Shown: positions 1 to 6,928 of the stretch, piece after piece
How positions within the stretch are numbered: position 1 is the stretch's first letter
Layout of the letters: each line of letters starts with the position of its first letter
Source of the DNA: Candidatus Rifleibacteriota bacterium
GTDB lineage: Bacteria > Riflebacteria > Ozemobacteria > Ozemobacterales > Ozemobacteraceae
NCBI GenBank assembly: GCA_017526725.1
Contig: JAFXRA010000322.1
Span: 1-15,809 of the forward strand
Direction: 5' to 3'
Length of the DNA stretch: 15,809 bases
Notes under the pieces: model-generated
Told to the model about the DNA's origin: nothing
Databases searched by the model: none
What the model saw: only the letters and a program-made list of their open reading frames with translations
Translations under genes and position numbers: made by a program

Positions 1-798
1 ATCCAGACTTCTTCTGAAGATTTGGAAAAAGCTCTCATCAATCTCGAAAAGAATGGCGTTAAGTCTATAATTCTTGACCTCCGCAATAATCCAGGCGGCT
101 TATTGACTGCTGCAGTAGAAGTTGGCAGAAAATTTATTGCCAAGGGCGACATCGTTTCTATCAAGGGCAGAGATGGTGAAAAGAACACTTACAGTTCTTT
201 CTATAAATATCATCCAACTCTTCCTCTTATTGTTCTTATTAACGAAGGTTCTGCTTCTGCATCAGAAATTGTTGCTGGTGCTATAAAAGACAACAAACGC
301 GGTTTGCTTCTAGGTAAAAAATCTTTCGGCAAGGGTTCTGTACAGACTGTTATTTCTTTGAATGATGGTTCTGCAATGGCTCTTACAACAGCACTTTATT
401 ACACTCCATCAGGCGTAAATATTCATAAAACTGGTATTAAACCTGATATCGAAGTAGATCTTCCAAAATTTGATGAATCAAAGACTGAAGAAATCAAAAA
501 GAAGATTGAAGACGATCAGAAATATTTGCAGCTTCTCAGCAATGCCTCACATCAGGATAAAACAGCTACAGACACCTATACTGCTGAATTGGCTTCAGGT
601 TCTATTCTTATTAACTATATCAATAGAAATGCTTCTGAAACTCATAAGCTCAGCGGTTTTGTAGAACCTCCTGATAGCTTGGCTCATGGCAAGCTTGAAG
701 AATATGTTGTCAATCCTTACGATACTCAGCTCCAGAGAGCTATAGATATTATGAAATCAACTAATATCTTCCTTCCAATTATGGATAGCAAAAATTAA
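1..798 (+). CDS. S41 family C-terminal processing peptidase (CtpA-like), 5' partial
   Basis: The reading frame is open from the first base, so the N-terminus (signal sequence, PDZ domain) lies outside the window; 265 residues remain. It matches the catalytic core of tail-specific proteases: LDLRNNPGG, then NEGSASASEIVAG, then the SFGKGSVQT block. The likely nucleophile is the middle Ser of SASAS (256-258) and the general base is the Lys of FGKG (331-333). They are 25 residues apart, the spacing known for the Ser/Lys dyad of plant CtpA (372/397) and E. coli Prc (452/477). A C-terminal extension of about 90 residues follows the core. Family members act in the periplasm, cleaving C-terminal tails of exported proteins. 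Its stop overlaps the next start (TAATG), so it seems translationally coupled to the pilin genes. Whether the pilins are its substrates is unknown. Family confidence is high; the role is inferred. Confidence 0.93.
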   Translation: MQTSSEDLEKALINLEKNGVKSIILDLRNNPGGLLTAAVEVGRKFIAKGDIVSIKGRDGEKNTYSSFYKYHPTLPLIVLINEGSASASEIVAGAIKDNKRGLLLGKKSFGKGSVQTVISLNDGSAMALTTALYYTPSGVNIHKTGIKPDIEVDLPKFDESKTEEIKKKIEDDQKYLQLLSNASHQDKTATDTYTAELASGSILINYINRNASETHKLSGFVEPPDSLAHGKLEEYVVNPYDTQLQRAIDIMKSTNIFLPIMDSKN

Positions 799-1559
799 TG
801 TGGAAAAGCAATGATAAAAATGTAATGACTTTTTCTTTGCTCAACAACAAAAGAGGTTTAAGCTTAGTTGAGTTGGTTGTTATTACTTTTATCATTGCTA
901 TCATTGCCACAATGGCTTTTTCTACATATAAGATTTTTCAGCAGCGAAGTAAGGAAAAGCGTTTGAAAAAGATTCTTACTGATGTCAGAGCTGCTATTAA
1001 CGGTACAAAATCTCATCATTCCACTACCGATTTTGAAGAAGGTTTTAGAACTATTGTCAGAGTTAAAGGTATAGAAAAGATAACTAATCTAACTCCAGAT
1101 CCGAAAGAAAGACAAAATTTTATAAGTCTTTTTATAACAAAACTTAGTGAAGGATATGGTTATCCTGCTAGTCCCAAAGAAATCTGGAATAATAATCCTT
1201 ACGCAGATTTTAATGGAATAGATTTGTCGTATACAGATGGTTCGGGAGATCATCTTTTTCCATTTATTAATTTCGGCCCCGAAGGTAAAATTAGTCTAGA
1301 AAGACCTTTTTACAGGAATTGTGATAGAAGTCCAGGCGAAGGAGTGGCTTCAGGTCCAGTGCATCCTTTCCATGACTGGTATCCAACCGTTGAATTCCGT
1401 TATGTTCCTGCATTTGACAACAATGAACCTAAACTTCCTGATTACTCTTATGACCAATGGTATTCAAATGAATATTATCCTGGTTTAAGAGGTGTTAAAG
1501 ATATTGTTTCCAGAGGAGTTGGCATAGCTTTAGATGGGAGTAATACCGATGAATGGTAA
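798..1559 (+). CDS. Type IV pilin/pseudopilin-like protein 1
   Basis: Prepilin of 253 aa with a class III signal: basic leader ending KRG at residue 20, predicted cleavage before L21, Glu at mature position 5 (E25), then a hydrophobic helix to about residue 45. The chosen ATG lies in the TAATG overlap with the peptidase gene. An internal ATG at 825 would give an 11-residue leader and also fits; neither has a clear ribosome-binding site. The globular part is larger than in a usual major pilin and aromatic-rich, with one Cys, and ends in a D-G-S-N-T-D-E-W tail resembling that of the next gene. Prepilin peptidase would cleave and methylate it before assembly into a pilus or pseudopilus at the inner membrane. 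Major versus minor pilin cannot be decided from sequence. Confidence 0.9.
   Translation: MWKSNDKNVMTFSLLNNKRGLSLVELVVITFIIAIIATMAFSTYKIFQQRSKEKRLKKILTDVRAAINGTKSHHSTTDFEEGFRTIVRVKGIEKITNLTPDPKERQNFISLFITKLSEGYGYPASPKEIWNNNPYADFNGIDLSYTDGSGDHLFPFINFGPEGKISLERPFYRNCDRSPGEGVASGPVHPFHDWYPTVEFRYVPAFDNNEPKLPDYSYDQWYSNEYYPGLRGVKDIVSRGVGIALDGSNTDEW
1536..1540 (+). promoter_or_regulatory. Ribosome-binding site deciding the start of pilin 2
   Basis: GGGAG lies 8 nt upstream of the ATG at 1549. This favours 1549 over the in-frame ATG at 1534, which has no comparable site, and gives the typical short prepilin leader MNGKKTKG. The site lies inside the 3' end of pilin 1, so the two genes overlap by 11 nt. 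Confidence 0.7.
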
Positions 1560-2253
1560 AAAAACAAAAGGTTTCTCTCTGATGGAAATGCTTATTGTTA
1601 TAGCTATTCTGGCTATAATAGCTTCTGCCAGTGTTCCTATTGCTGAAATATCTTACAGTAATTCAAAAGAAGAAGAATTAATGACTTCTTTGGAATCTAT
1701 TCGCGAAGCTGTAAAATTATGGCGCAGAGACTGTCGAAATGCTGTAGTTGCCCAATATGGCTACGACAAGCTTGATACCGTGCCTTATTGTAACTTATGT
1801 CCACCTTCATTAGAAGCTTTGGTTTCCTGCAAAAGGGATATAAACGACCCATCTGACCCTCATTATTATGTTATGGGCAATAAAGCAGATTATCCTGTCC
1901 CTGTTGATGTAATATATGATAAGGATGGAATTCAGAGGGCTACTTTTATTCCTAAAATGTATTTAGATAGAATTCCTGAGGACCCCTTTGTTGGCAGACC
2001 CTGCTGGCTTGTTCATGTGGCTTCTGGTTCCTGCAAAGCAGCCTATAATTTCAGAGAAGCTAATACTACAAGAAGTTATAAAAATGAAGATTTTACTAAG
2101 GGAAATACAGGAGCGATTGATCCTGATTATCCAGCGTGGAAAGGTGTCTTCGATGTTTCCTGTATCCCAGCTTATGCTGTTGACGAAAACGATTACTATA
2201 CTAGACGAGGTTATAATATCTCTGTTGATGGTACTAAATATGAAGATTGGTGA
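1549..2253 (+). CDS. GspG/PilA-like pseudopilin 2, cysteine-rich
   Basis: Prepilin of 234 aa: leader MNGKKTKG, cleavage before FSLMEMLIVIA, Glu at mature position 5, then a hydrophobic helix. A segment YLDRIPEDPF resembles the conserved Pro-Asp-Pro region of GspG-type pseudopilins. The C-terminal GVFDVS followed later by DGTKYEDW resembles the end of many GspG-like proteins, with about 20 extra residues between the two parts. Seven cysteines, including CNLC, are unusual for a pilin and suggest disulfides in the periplasmic domain. It overlaps pilin 1 by 11 nt and lies 8 nt before pilin 3, so the three are probably co-produced in a set ratio. It could be a major pseudopilin or a minor pilin. 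Family assignment is strong; the GspG resemblance is from memory of the family. Confidence 0.92.
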   Translation: MNGKKTKGFSLMEMLIVIAILAIIASASVPIAEISYSNSKEEELMTSLESIREAVKLWRRDCRNAVVAQYGYDKLDTVPYCNLCPPSLEALVSCKRDINDPSDPHYYVMGNKADYPVPVDVIYDKDGIQRATFIPKMYLDRIPEDPFVGRPCWLVHVASGSCKAAYNFREANTTRSYKNEDFTKGNTGAIDPDYPAWKGVFDVSCIPAYAVDENDYYTRRGYNISVDGTKYEDW

Positions 2254-2256
2254 GGA
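2252..2256 (+). promoter_or_regulatory. Ribosome-binding site of pilin 3
   Basis: GAGGA overlaps the TGA stop of pilin 2 and lies 5 nt before the ATG at 2262. It supports that start, with leader MNKKG, over the TTG at 2247 lying inside pilin 2. Confidence 0.7.
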
Positions 2257-2261
2257 ATAAT

Positions 2262-2840
2262 ATGAATAAAAAAGGCTTTACTCTTATTGAGCTTCTCATT
2301 GTTATCGCTATTATATCTATTCTAGTAGGTGTAGCTGTTCCTTATTACAATGATTATGTTATTGAATCTAGAAGGTCAGTTCTTCAAAGCAATTTAGCAA
2401 CCATTAAAAAAGCTATAAATCAGTTTAGAGCTGATAACCAGCGAGGTCCGGCAATGGTCGATTTGAAAGACAACGGTGTAAAAAAAGTTGAGGGATTAAG
2501 CGACCCCTTTGATGAACTGGTTAATGGCCCGCTTCAGTGTATTAGCGGACAATGGGTCAGAAGAAGCAATATAAAATATTTAAATTCCAGACCAGTTCTT
2601 GAAGACCCGGTGACTGGCGCAGCAATAGGAACTGCCAGTCTGATTCTTGGCCCAGGGAATTGCTTCATTGATGCTAGTAAAGATTATTGTGATGTAAAAA
2701 CTGACTGGGCATATATTGATACTGACGGAAATGGTAAATATGATGCTTATGATGTAAGACCATTTAATTTTGCAGCACCTGCATCTCCAGAAACTGCAAC
2801 CAGATCACTTGATTTTATTGATATTTTTGTTAAAGAATAA
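2262..2840 (+). CDS. Type IV pilin/pseudopilin-like protein 3 with EF-hand-like loop
   Basis: Prepilin of 192 aa with a classic N-terminus: MNKKG, cleavage before FTLIELLIVIAIISILVGVA, Glu at mature position 5. The sequence LEDPVTGA corresponds in place to the Pro-Asp-Pro region of pilin 2. Near the C-terminus, residues 153-164 (DTDGNGKYDAYD) match a 12-residue EF-hand or dockerin calcium loop, with Asp/Asn at positions 1, 3 and 5, Gly at 6, Asp at 9 and Asp at 12. Calcium binding is known to stabilise GspG pseudopilins, though through a different site. Three cysteines are present. It lacks the Asp-rich tail ending in Trp seen in pilins 1 and 2, so it is probably not interchangeable with them. 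It is the last gene before the 70-nt gap. Confidence 0.93.
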   Translation: MNKKGFTLIELLIVIAIISILVGVAVPYYNDYVIESRRSVLQSNLATIKKAINQFRADNQRGPAMVDLKDNGVKKVEGLSDPFDELVNGPLQCISGQWVRRSNIKYLNSRPVLEDPVTGAAIGTASLILGPGNCFIDASKDYCDVKTDWAYIDTDGNGKYDAYDVRPFNFAAPASPETATRSLDFIDIFVKE

Positions 2841-2910
2841 TTTTTTTGTAAATATGAGTTAATTAAATCATATGCTTTGTCGATATGCTTGAGGAAGGGT
2901 AGACTATCTA
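2841..2910 (+). promoter_or_regulatory. Intergenic gap before the ATPase gene, with an imperfect palindrome
   Basis: This is the only sizeable gap in the gene series. It holds a near-palindrome at 2852-2873 (arms ATATGA and TCATAT around TTAATTAA, with one mismatched pair), a direct repeat ATATGCTT at 2870-2877 and 2883-2890, and a strong ribosome-binding site GAGGAAGGG at 2891-2899, 11 nt before the ATG. No T-run follows the palindrome, so it is not a standard terminator. A protein-binding site or internal promoter is possible: TTGTAA at 2846 and TATGCT at 2871 are weak boxes spaced 19 nt apart. Confidence 0.35.
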
Positions 2911-4689
2911 ATGGATCTAGTAGTTAATGATTTTTTCAAACGCAAGAGAATCGGTGAAATCCTCATCGAGATGAATGCCATCACGCGCGATCAATTGGAT
3001 GAAGCTTTAAAGCAGCAGCCAATTGAAAAGCATATGATTGGCGAAACCCTTATTAAACAGGGTGCTGTAAATGAACCTACACTTTATAGAGGGTTGGCAA
3101 TTCAGCATGGTGTTGAATTCATAGACTTAGATTCAATAGAACTTAATACTGAATTAGTCAGACAGATTCCTGAAAGCCTGATTAAAACCTATAAGTTTAT
3201 ACCTATTCGAAAAGAACCCAAATCTTTAACAATAGCTATTTTTGACCCGACTAACACTAGAATGTTTGACAGCATTAAGATGGCAACCGGGTTCATGTTT
3301 ATTAAATGGGTTCTGGCGACTAAGACACAGATTCTTCATATTATAAATGATGTTCTCTACAGACCTCAGAATGTTCTTGAAAATGTTGCTATTGATGACC
3401 TTTTAAAAGATGTTAAGTTGGAATTCAGTAATAATGAATCAGCTTACAGCGATAGCATTGTCAGCAGAACACCTGAAGCAAACCTTGAAGAATTAAAGAG
3501 AGAATCTGACCAGACAGCAATCGTTACTCTTGTTCACAAGATTATTCTTGATGCTGTTAAAATGCGTGCATCAGACATTCATATCGAATGTTTTGAAAAG
3601 ATTATGCAGGTCAGATACCGCATTGACGGTATTCTTTATGATATATTGCCTATTGAAGCATCTGCTCATCAGGCTGTTATTTCTCGTATCAAGATTATGG
3701 CCAATCTTGATATTACCGAAAGATTCATGCCTCAAGACGGCAACTTTAAACTGAGAGTCAAGAATCAGAACATAGAATTCCGTGTTGCGATTCTTCCTTC
3801 AATTTATGGTCAGAACTGCACTATCCGTGTATTGGATTCTGGACGTGTTAATTTGAATCTACAGACTTTAGGTTTTGCAGAAGACGATTTACATGTTTTT
3901 GAATATAATATCGGACGTCCCTGGGGACTCTGTTTGTTAGCCGGTCCAACAGGTTCTGGTAAAACAACCACTCTTTATTCAGCTCTTTCTCTTATCAATA
4001 GCCGTCAGAAAAAGATTATTACCATTGAAGACCCTGTTGAATTCAAGATTCCAGGCGTTCATCAGATGCAGGTTATGGAAAATAAGAACGATCCTAATCG
4101 TTCTTTGACCTTTGCAAAAGGTTTGCGTTCTATATTGCGTCTTGACCCTGATATCATACTGGTCGGAGAAATTCGTGACTATGAAACTGCAGAAATCACA
4201 ATTAAAGCTGCTTTGACAGGTCATATGGTTTTCTCGACAATTCACGCTAATACAGCTATTGAAACCATCAGCCGTCTTGAAAATATAGGTATTGACCCTT
4301 ACCTCTATGCTTCAGCTCTCTGTCTGCTTGTTGGTCAGCGCTTGGTCAGAAAGATATGTCCGTCCTGCAAAACTGAGATAGAAATCACTCCTTATGTTGC
4401 AGCCAGCCTGGGTCTTAAAATGAAGGATCTTGAAGGTTATACTTTGTATCGTGGTCAAGGCTGCAAGAAGTGCAATAACTCTGGTTTCAGAGACAGAACA
4501 GGTTTGTATGAAGTTATCGAAGTAAATCCTGAGTTGAAAGAAATGATAAGCCAACGTAGAACAACGATTGAGCTTAATAAATATTTGAGAGACCACAAAG
4601 TCAGAACTTTGTCCGGCTGCTGCCTTGAAAAGGTATTGGCTGGTGAAGTTCCGGTAGAAGAATATATTACTATCCATATGGGAAATTAA
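2911..4689 (+). CDS. pilB: Type IV pilus/type II secretion assembly ATPase (PilB/GspE family)
   Basis: 592 aa cytoplasmic motor ATPase. Residues 13-65 hold two 24-residue MshEN motifs separated by 5 residues, a fold known to bind c-di-GMP. Next come the N2-like region and the RecA-like core: Walker A GPTGSGKTT (345-353, Lys351), Asp box TIEDPVEF, Walker B LDPDIILVGEIRD (411-423, Glu420) and His box STIHANTA. A tetra-cysteine zinc site, C483/C486 and C518/C521, is typical of GspE/PilB and absent from PilT. The family hydrolyses ATP at the inner-membrane platform to insert pilin subunits. Its position between pilins and pilM-N-O favours pilus assembly. GspE of a type II secretion system is the alternative, because the pilins look GspG-like and no pilT or pilC is present here. 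Confidence 0.96.
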   Translation: MDLVVNDFFKRKRIGEILIEMNAITRDQLDEALKQQPIEKHMIGETLIKQGAVNEPTLYRGLAIQHGVEFIDLDSIELNTELVRQIPESLIKTYKFIPIRKEPKSLTIAIFDPTNTRMFDSIKMATGFMFIKWVLATKTQILHIINDVLYRPQNVLENVAIDDLLKDVKLEFSNNESAYSDSIVSRTPEANLEELKRESDQTAIVTLVHKIILDAVKMRASDIHIECFEKIMQVRYRIDGILYDILPIEASAHQAVISRIKIMANLDITERFMPQDGNFKLRVKNQNIEFRVAILPSIYGQNCTIRVLDSGRVNLNLQTLGFAEDDLHVFEYNIGRPWGLCLLAGPTGSGKTTTLYSALSLINSRQKKIITIEDPVEFKIPGVHQMQVMENKNDPNRSLTFAKGLRSILRLDPDIILVGEIRDYETAEITIKAALTGHMVFSTIHANTAIETISRLENIGIDPYLYASALCLLVGQRLVRKICPSCKTEIEITPYVAASLGLKMKDLEGYTLYRGQGCKKCNNSGFRDRTGLYEVIEVNPELKEMISQRRTTIELNKYLRDHKVRTLSGCCLEKVLAGEVPVEEYITIHMGN

Positions 4690-4693
4690 ATTC

Positions 4694-5749
4694 ATGGCAA
4701 AGTTAAAAACAGTTTTAGAAGTAGGAACATACGAAACACGTTTATTAACCTTAGAGTCAGTGACTTCAGGAGAAATACGTTTAAAAAAGTGTTTGTCTGT
4801 CAATACTCCTAAAGATTATGTTGCATCTACTTATATCGAGCTTCCTATTATGGATGCAGTTCCTGTAAAAAATAATATTGCTTCATTAGCAAAAGGAGCT
4901 GGCATTTCTAATGAAAATATTCTTTTAATGATTCCTGATCATGCTTCAATTTCTGAAATGCTTATAGCTCCTCCAAGATACTCTAAAAAAGAAACAGAAG
5001 ATGCTATTAGAGAAGATCTGGAACCAATTATGCCTCTTCCTTACGATAACTGGCATGTGGTTCATCGGTCATTAGGTAACTATGAAGACGATGAAATCAC
5101 TTATATAATGGCTATTCTGAAGAATAATCTTCTTGAAATAGGTGGTATTGTTCAGAAAACAGGTTTGAATCCGGTTGCTATAGACACTAATTTCTTGAAT
5201 GTTGCAAATCTGATTGAAGATTATCTGGTCAGCCCGGATAATAAAGGCAAGAATATCTGTCTTGTTCAGCTTGGTCATGAATCAACTTCAATAGGTGTTT
5301 TCAAGGAAGGTCTCTTAAAAACTATGCAGAATAGACCTGTAGGAGCCTACGATTTTACGCGTCAGATCAGCCGCCATTTCCATGTGCCGGAAGAAGATGC
5401 AGATAATTTTAAGCGAAACGAAATATTCTTCCTGCCAGAATTCTCACCGGAACAGGAAGTTCAATATAATTATACTGTTATTAAAAATGTATTTTCTGTT
5501 CTTTGCCGTGAAATATTTAATACAATAGAATTCTATCTCACCAAATACAGAGAATTCACTATTCATGAAATTATAATATCTGGCGGTGGCGCCAATTTTG
5601 AAAACATAAGCGTACTGCTGGCTGCAAATCTTAATACCCCAGTCAGAAGAGTTTGTGATTTATATCAGTTATATGCAAATGGCAACGCTGTCGGTGATGC
5701 AGAAAAGAATTCTTTGGCAGCAGCATGCGGCTGTTTTTGCAGGGAGTAA
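4694..5749 (+). CDS. pilM: PilM-like actin-fold protein of the pilus platform
   Basis: 351 aa, starting 4 nt after the ATPase gene. It has the layout of PilM (FtsA/actin fold): an N-terminal phosphate-1 region VLEVGTYETR, a phosphate-2 region LVQLGHESTSIGVF near residue 192, and an adenosine motif ISGGGANFENI near the C-terminus. PilM is cytoplasmic, binds the N-terminal peptide of PilN, and connects the ATPase to the inner-membrane PilN/PilO complex. Two usually acidic or conserved positions differ: Glu9 where family members often have Asp, and Gln192 where Asp is usual. Nucleotide handling may therefore be altered. GspL of type II systems is a related alternative, but the separate PilN gene that follows favours PilM. 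Confidence 0.88.
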   Translation: MAKLKTVLEVGTYETRLLTLESVTSGEIRLKKCLSVNTPKDYVASTYIELPIMDAVPVKNNIASLAKGAGISNENILLMIPDHASISEMLIAPPRYSKKETEDAIREDLEPIMPLPYDNWHVVHRSLGNYEDDEITYIMAILKNNLLEIGGIVQKTGLNPVAIDTNFLNVANLIEDYLVSPDNKGKNICLVQLGHESTSIGVFKEGLLKTMQNRPVGAYDFTRQISRHFHVPEEDADNFKRNEIFFLPEFSPEQEVQYNYTVIKNVFSVLCREIFNTIEFYLTKYREFTIHEIIISGGGANFENISVLLAANLNTPVRRVCDLYQLYANGNAVGDAEKNSLAAACGCFCRE

Positions 5750-5752
5750 TGT

Positions 5753-6319
5753 ATGAAATACAGATTTGATTTGCTTCCCGATGAATATAGAAGTTCTCCG
5801 CGTGATAATGTGGGAATATTCTTTGCAATAGTGGCAATAATTATAACTATAGCTGCTATTGGAACAACTATGATTAAGAATAAGGCTACTTTTGCAGGTA
5901 TTGATAAAAAGATTGCAGAAAGCAAAAGAGAATTAGAAAATAAATATTCTGAAATAAACAATGAAAAACCTGATGCTAATAAAATTAATGAAGTAAGAAA
6001 AAGTATTGAGTTTATAAATAAGAATCTTGATACTCCTGCTACTGATGTTGTGGTATTTTTAAACTCTTTGGAATCATGTGTTCCAGACAGTGTTGTCTTA
6101 AAAGATTTGAATCCTAAAAAGTTAAATACTCTGAATGTTCGTTTTACAATTAATGGTGAAGCTTCTACTATTCAGGATATTCTTGAATTTACAAACAGAT
6201 TGAACCGCAGTGGCAAGTTCAAGGCCAGCTTGAGAAGTAATCAGAGTGCTGTTGTTTCAGAACGAATTGTTCAGAACTTTATATTAGAGTTTCAGTATAA
6301 ACCATCTCCAAGGCAGTAA
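5753..6319 (+). CDS. pilN: PilN-like inner-membrane platform protein
   Basis: 188 aa. The cytoplasmic N-terminus, KYRFDLLPDEYR, carries the LLP motif by which PilN proteins bind PilM. One membrane helix follows at about residues 20-40, then a charged coiled-coil stretch (about 45-90) and a small alpha/beta periplasmic domain. The ATG lies 6 nt after AGGGAG, which overlaps the end of pilM. PilN forms a heterodimer with PilO and spans the inner membrane. Sequence similarity in this family is low, so the call rests on the N-terminal motif, topology, size and gene order. Confidence 0.85.
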   Translation: MKYRFDLLPDEYRSSPRDNVGIFFAIVAIIITIAAIGTTMIKNKATFAGIDKKIAESKRELENKYSEINNEKPDANKINEVRKSIEFINKNLDTPATDVVVFLNSLESCVPDSVVLKDLNPKKLNTLNVRFTINGEASTIQDILEFTNRLNRSGKFKASLRSNQSAVVSERIVQNFILEFQYKPSPRQ

Positions 6320-6324
6320 AGGGA
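6318..6324 (+). promoter_or_regulatory. Ribosome-binding site for a GTG start (pilO-like gene)
   Basis: AAAGGGA, partly overlapping the pilN stop, lies 7 nt before the GTG at 6332. No ATG fits the membrane-anchor N-terminus, so GTG is taken as the start. Confidence 0.6.
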
Positions 6325-6331
6325 AAACATC

Positions 6332-6910
6332 GTGAAGACAAAAATACAATCTATAATAGAACGGGTTGTTACCTACGGGATCATAATCTTATGTATTCTG
6401 GGTATGGTTTATTATTTTGGCTCTGTAAGCACTAGACAGAAGAATGAAGCTATATCTAAAAATAAACAATTAGCTGAACTTCAGAAAAAGTATGCTGAAG
6501 CAAGAGAGGAATTGGCTAATCGTCAAGAACAGTTAAAAAATATTAATATTCAGTTAGATCAAAAGAAAGATGAAGTTAATGAAAAATTCGAAAAGCTTTT
6601 AGAAAAATCTGATAACTATACGATCTTTATCGAACAGGTTCAGCGTAAAGCTAAGGCTCTGGATATACTGATTCAGAATTCGACTTATGATTCTCCAACT
6701 CAGTCGGCAGAAACCAGTAAGTATCTTGAATTTAAGTTTAATGCAACTGTTACTGGCCAGTATAACAAGATGAAAAGATTTTTATGGGAAGTAGAAAATG
6801 CAATGGGCCGGCTTGTAAAGATAAGTAATCTTGAAATAAATGCGCCTGTAAGTGATAAGCACGGTAATATAAGTATGAAACTTACATTATCTACTTTTTT
6901 CAAGTCATAA
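6332..6910 (+). CDS. pilO: PilO-like inner-membrane platform protein
   Basis: 192 aa, GTG start, 12 nt after pilN. A short basic cytoplasmic tail is followed by one membrane helix (about 14-32), a long charged coiled coil (about 34-90) and a C-terminal domain of about 100 residues of the size of the PilO ferredoxin-like fold. This is the standard PilO plan; PilO pairs with PilN in the periplasm and contacts PilP. The call depends on gene order and architecture more than on conserved motifs, and a GspM-like protein would look the same. Confidence 0.82.
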   Translation: MKTKIQSIIERVVTYGIIILCILGMVYYFGSVSTRQKNEAISKNKQLAELQKKYAEAREELANRQEQLKNINIQLDQKKDEVNEKFEKLLEKSDNYTIFIEQVQRKAKALDILIQNSTYDSPTQSAETSKYLEFKFNATVTGQYNKMKRFLWEVENAMGRLVKISNLEINAPVSDKHGNISMKLTLSTFFKS

Positions 6911-6928
6911 TATTAGGGTAGAATTATT

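Noticed and set aside
2247..2261. TTG start for pilin 3
   Set aside because: It precedes the ribosome-binding site and would add MVRNN to an already complete prepilin leader.
2852..2873. Terminator after the pilin genes
   Set aside because: The palindrome is AT-rich and the T-run lies before it, not after it, on the coding strand.
4357..4473. PilT-type retraction ATPase
   Set aside because: The tetra-cysteine zinc site and MshEN N-terminus mark a PilB/GspE assembly ATPase.
4312..4803. - strand reading frame of 163 aa
   Set aside because: Lies entirely opposite the conserved ATPase C-terminus and pilM start; no recognisable protein features.
5665..5961. Hydrophobic - strand reading frame of 98 aa
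   Set aside because: It is the antisense shadow of the membrane-helix region of the pilN-like gene; it overlaps two well-supported genes and has no convincing start signal.
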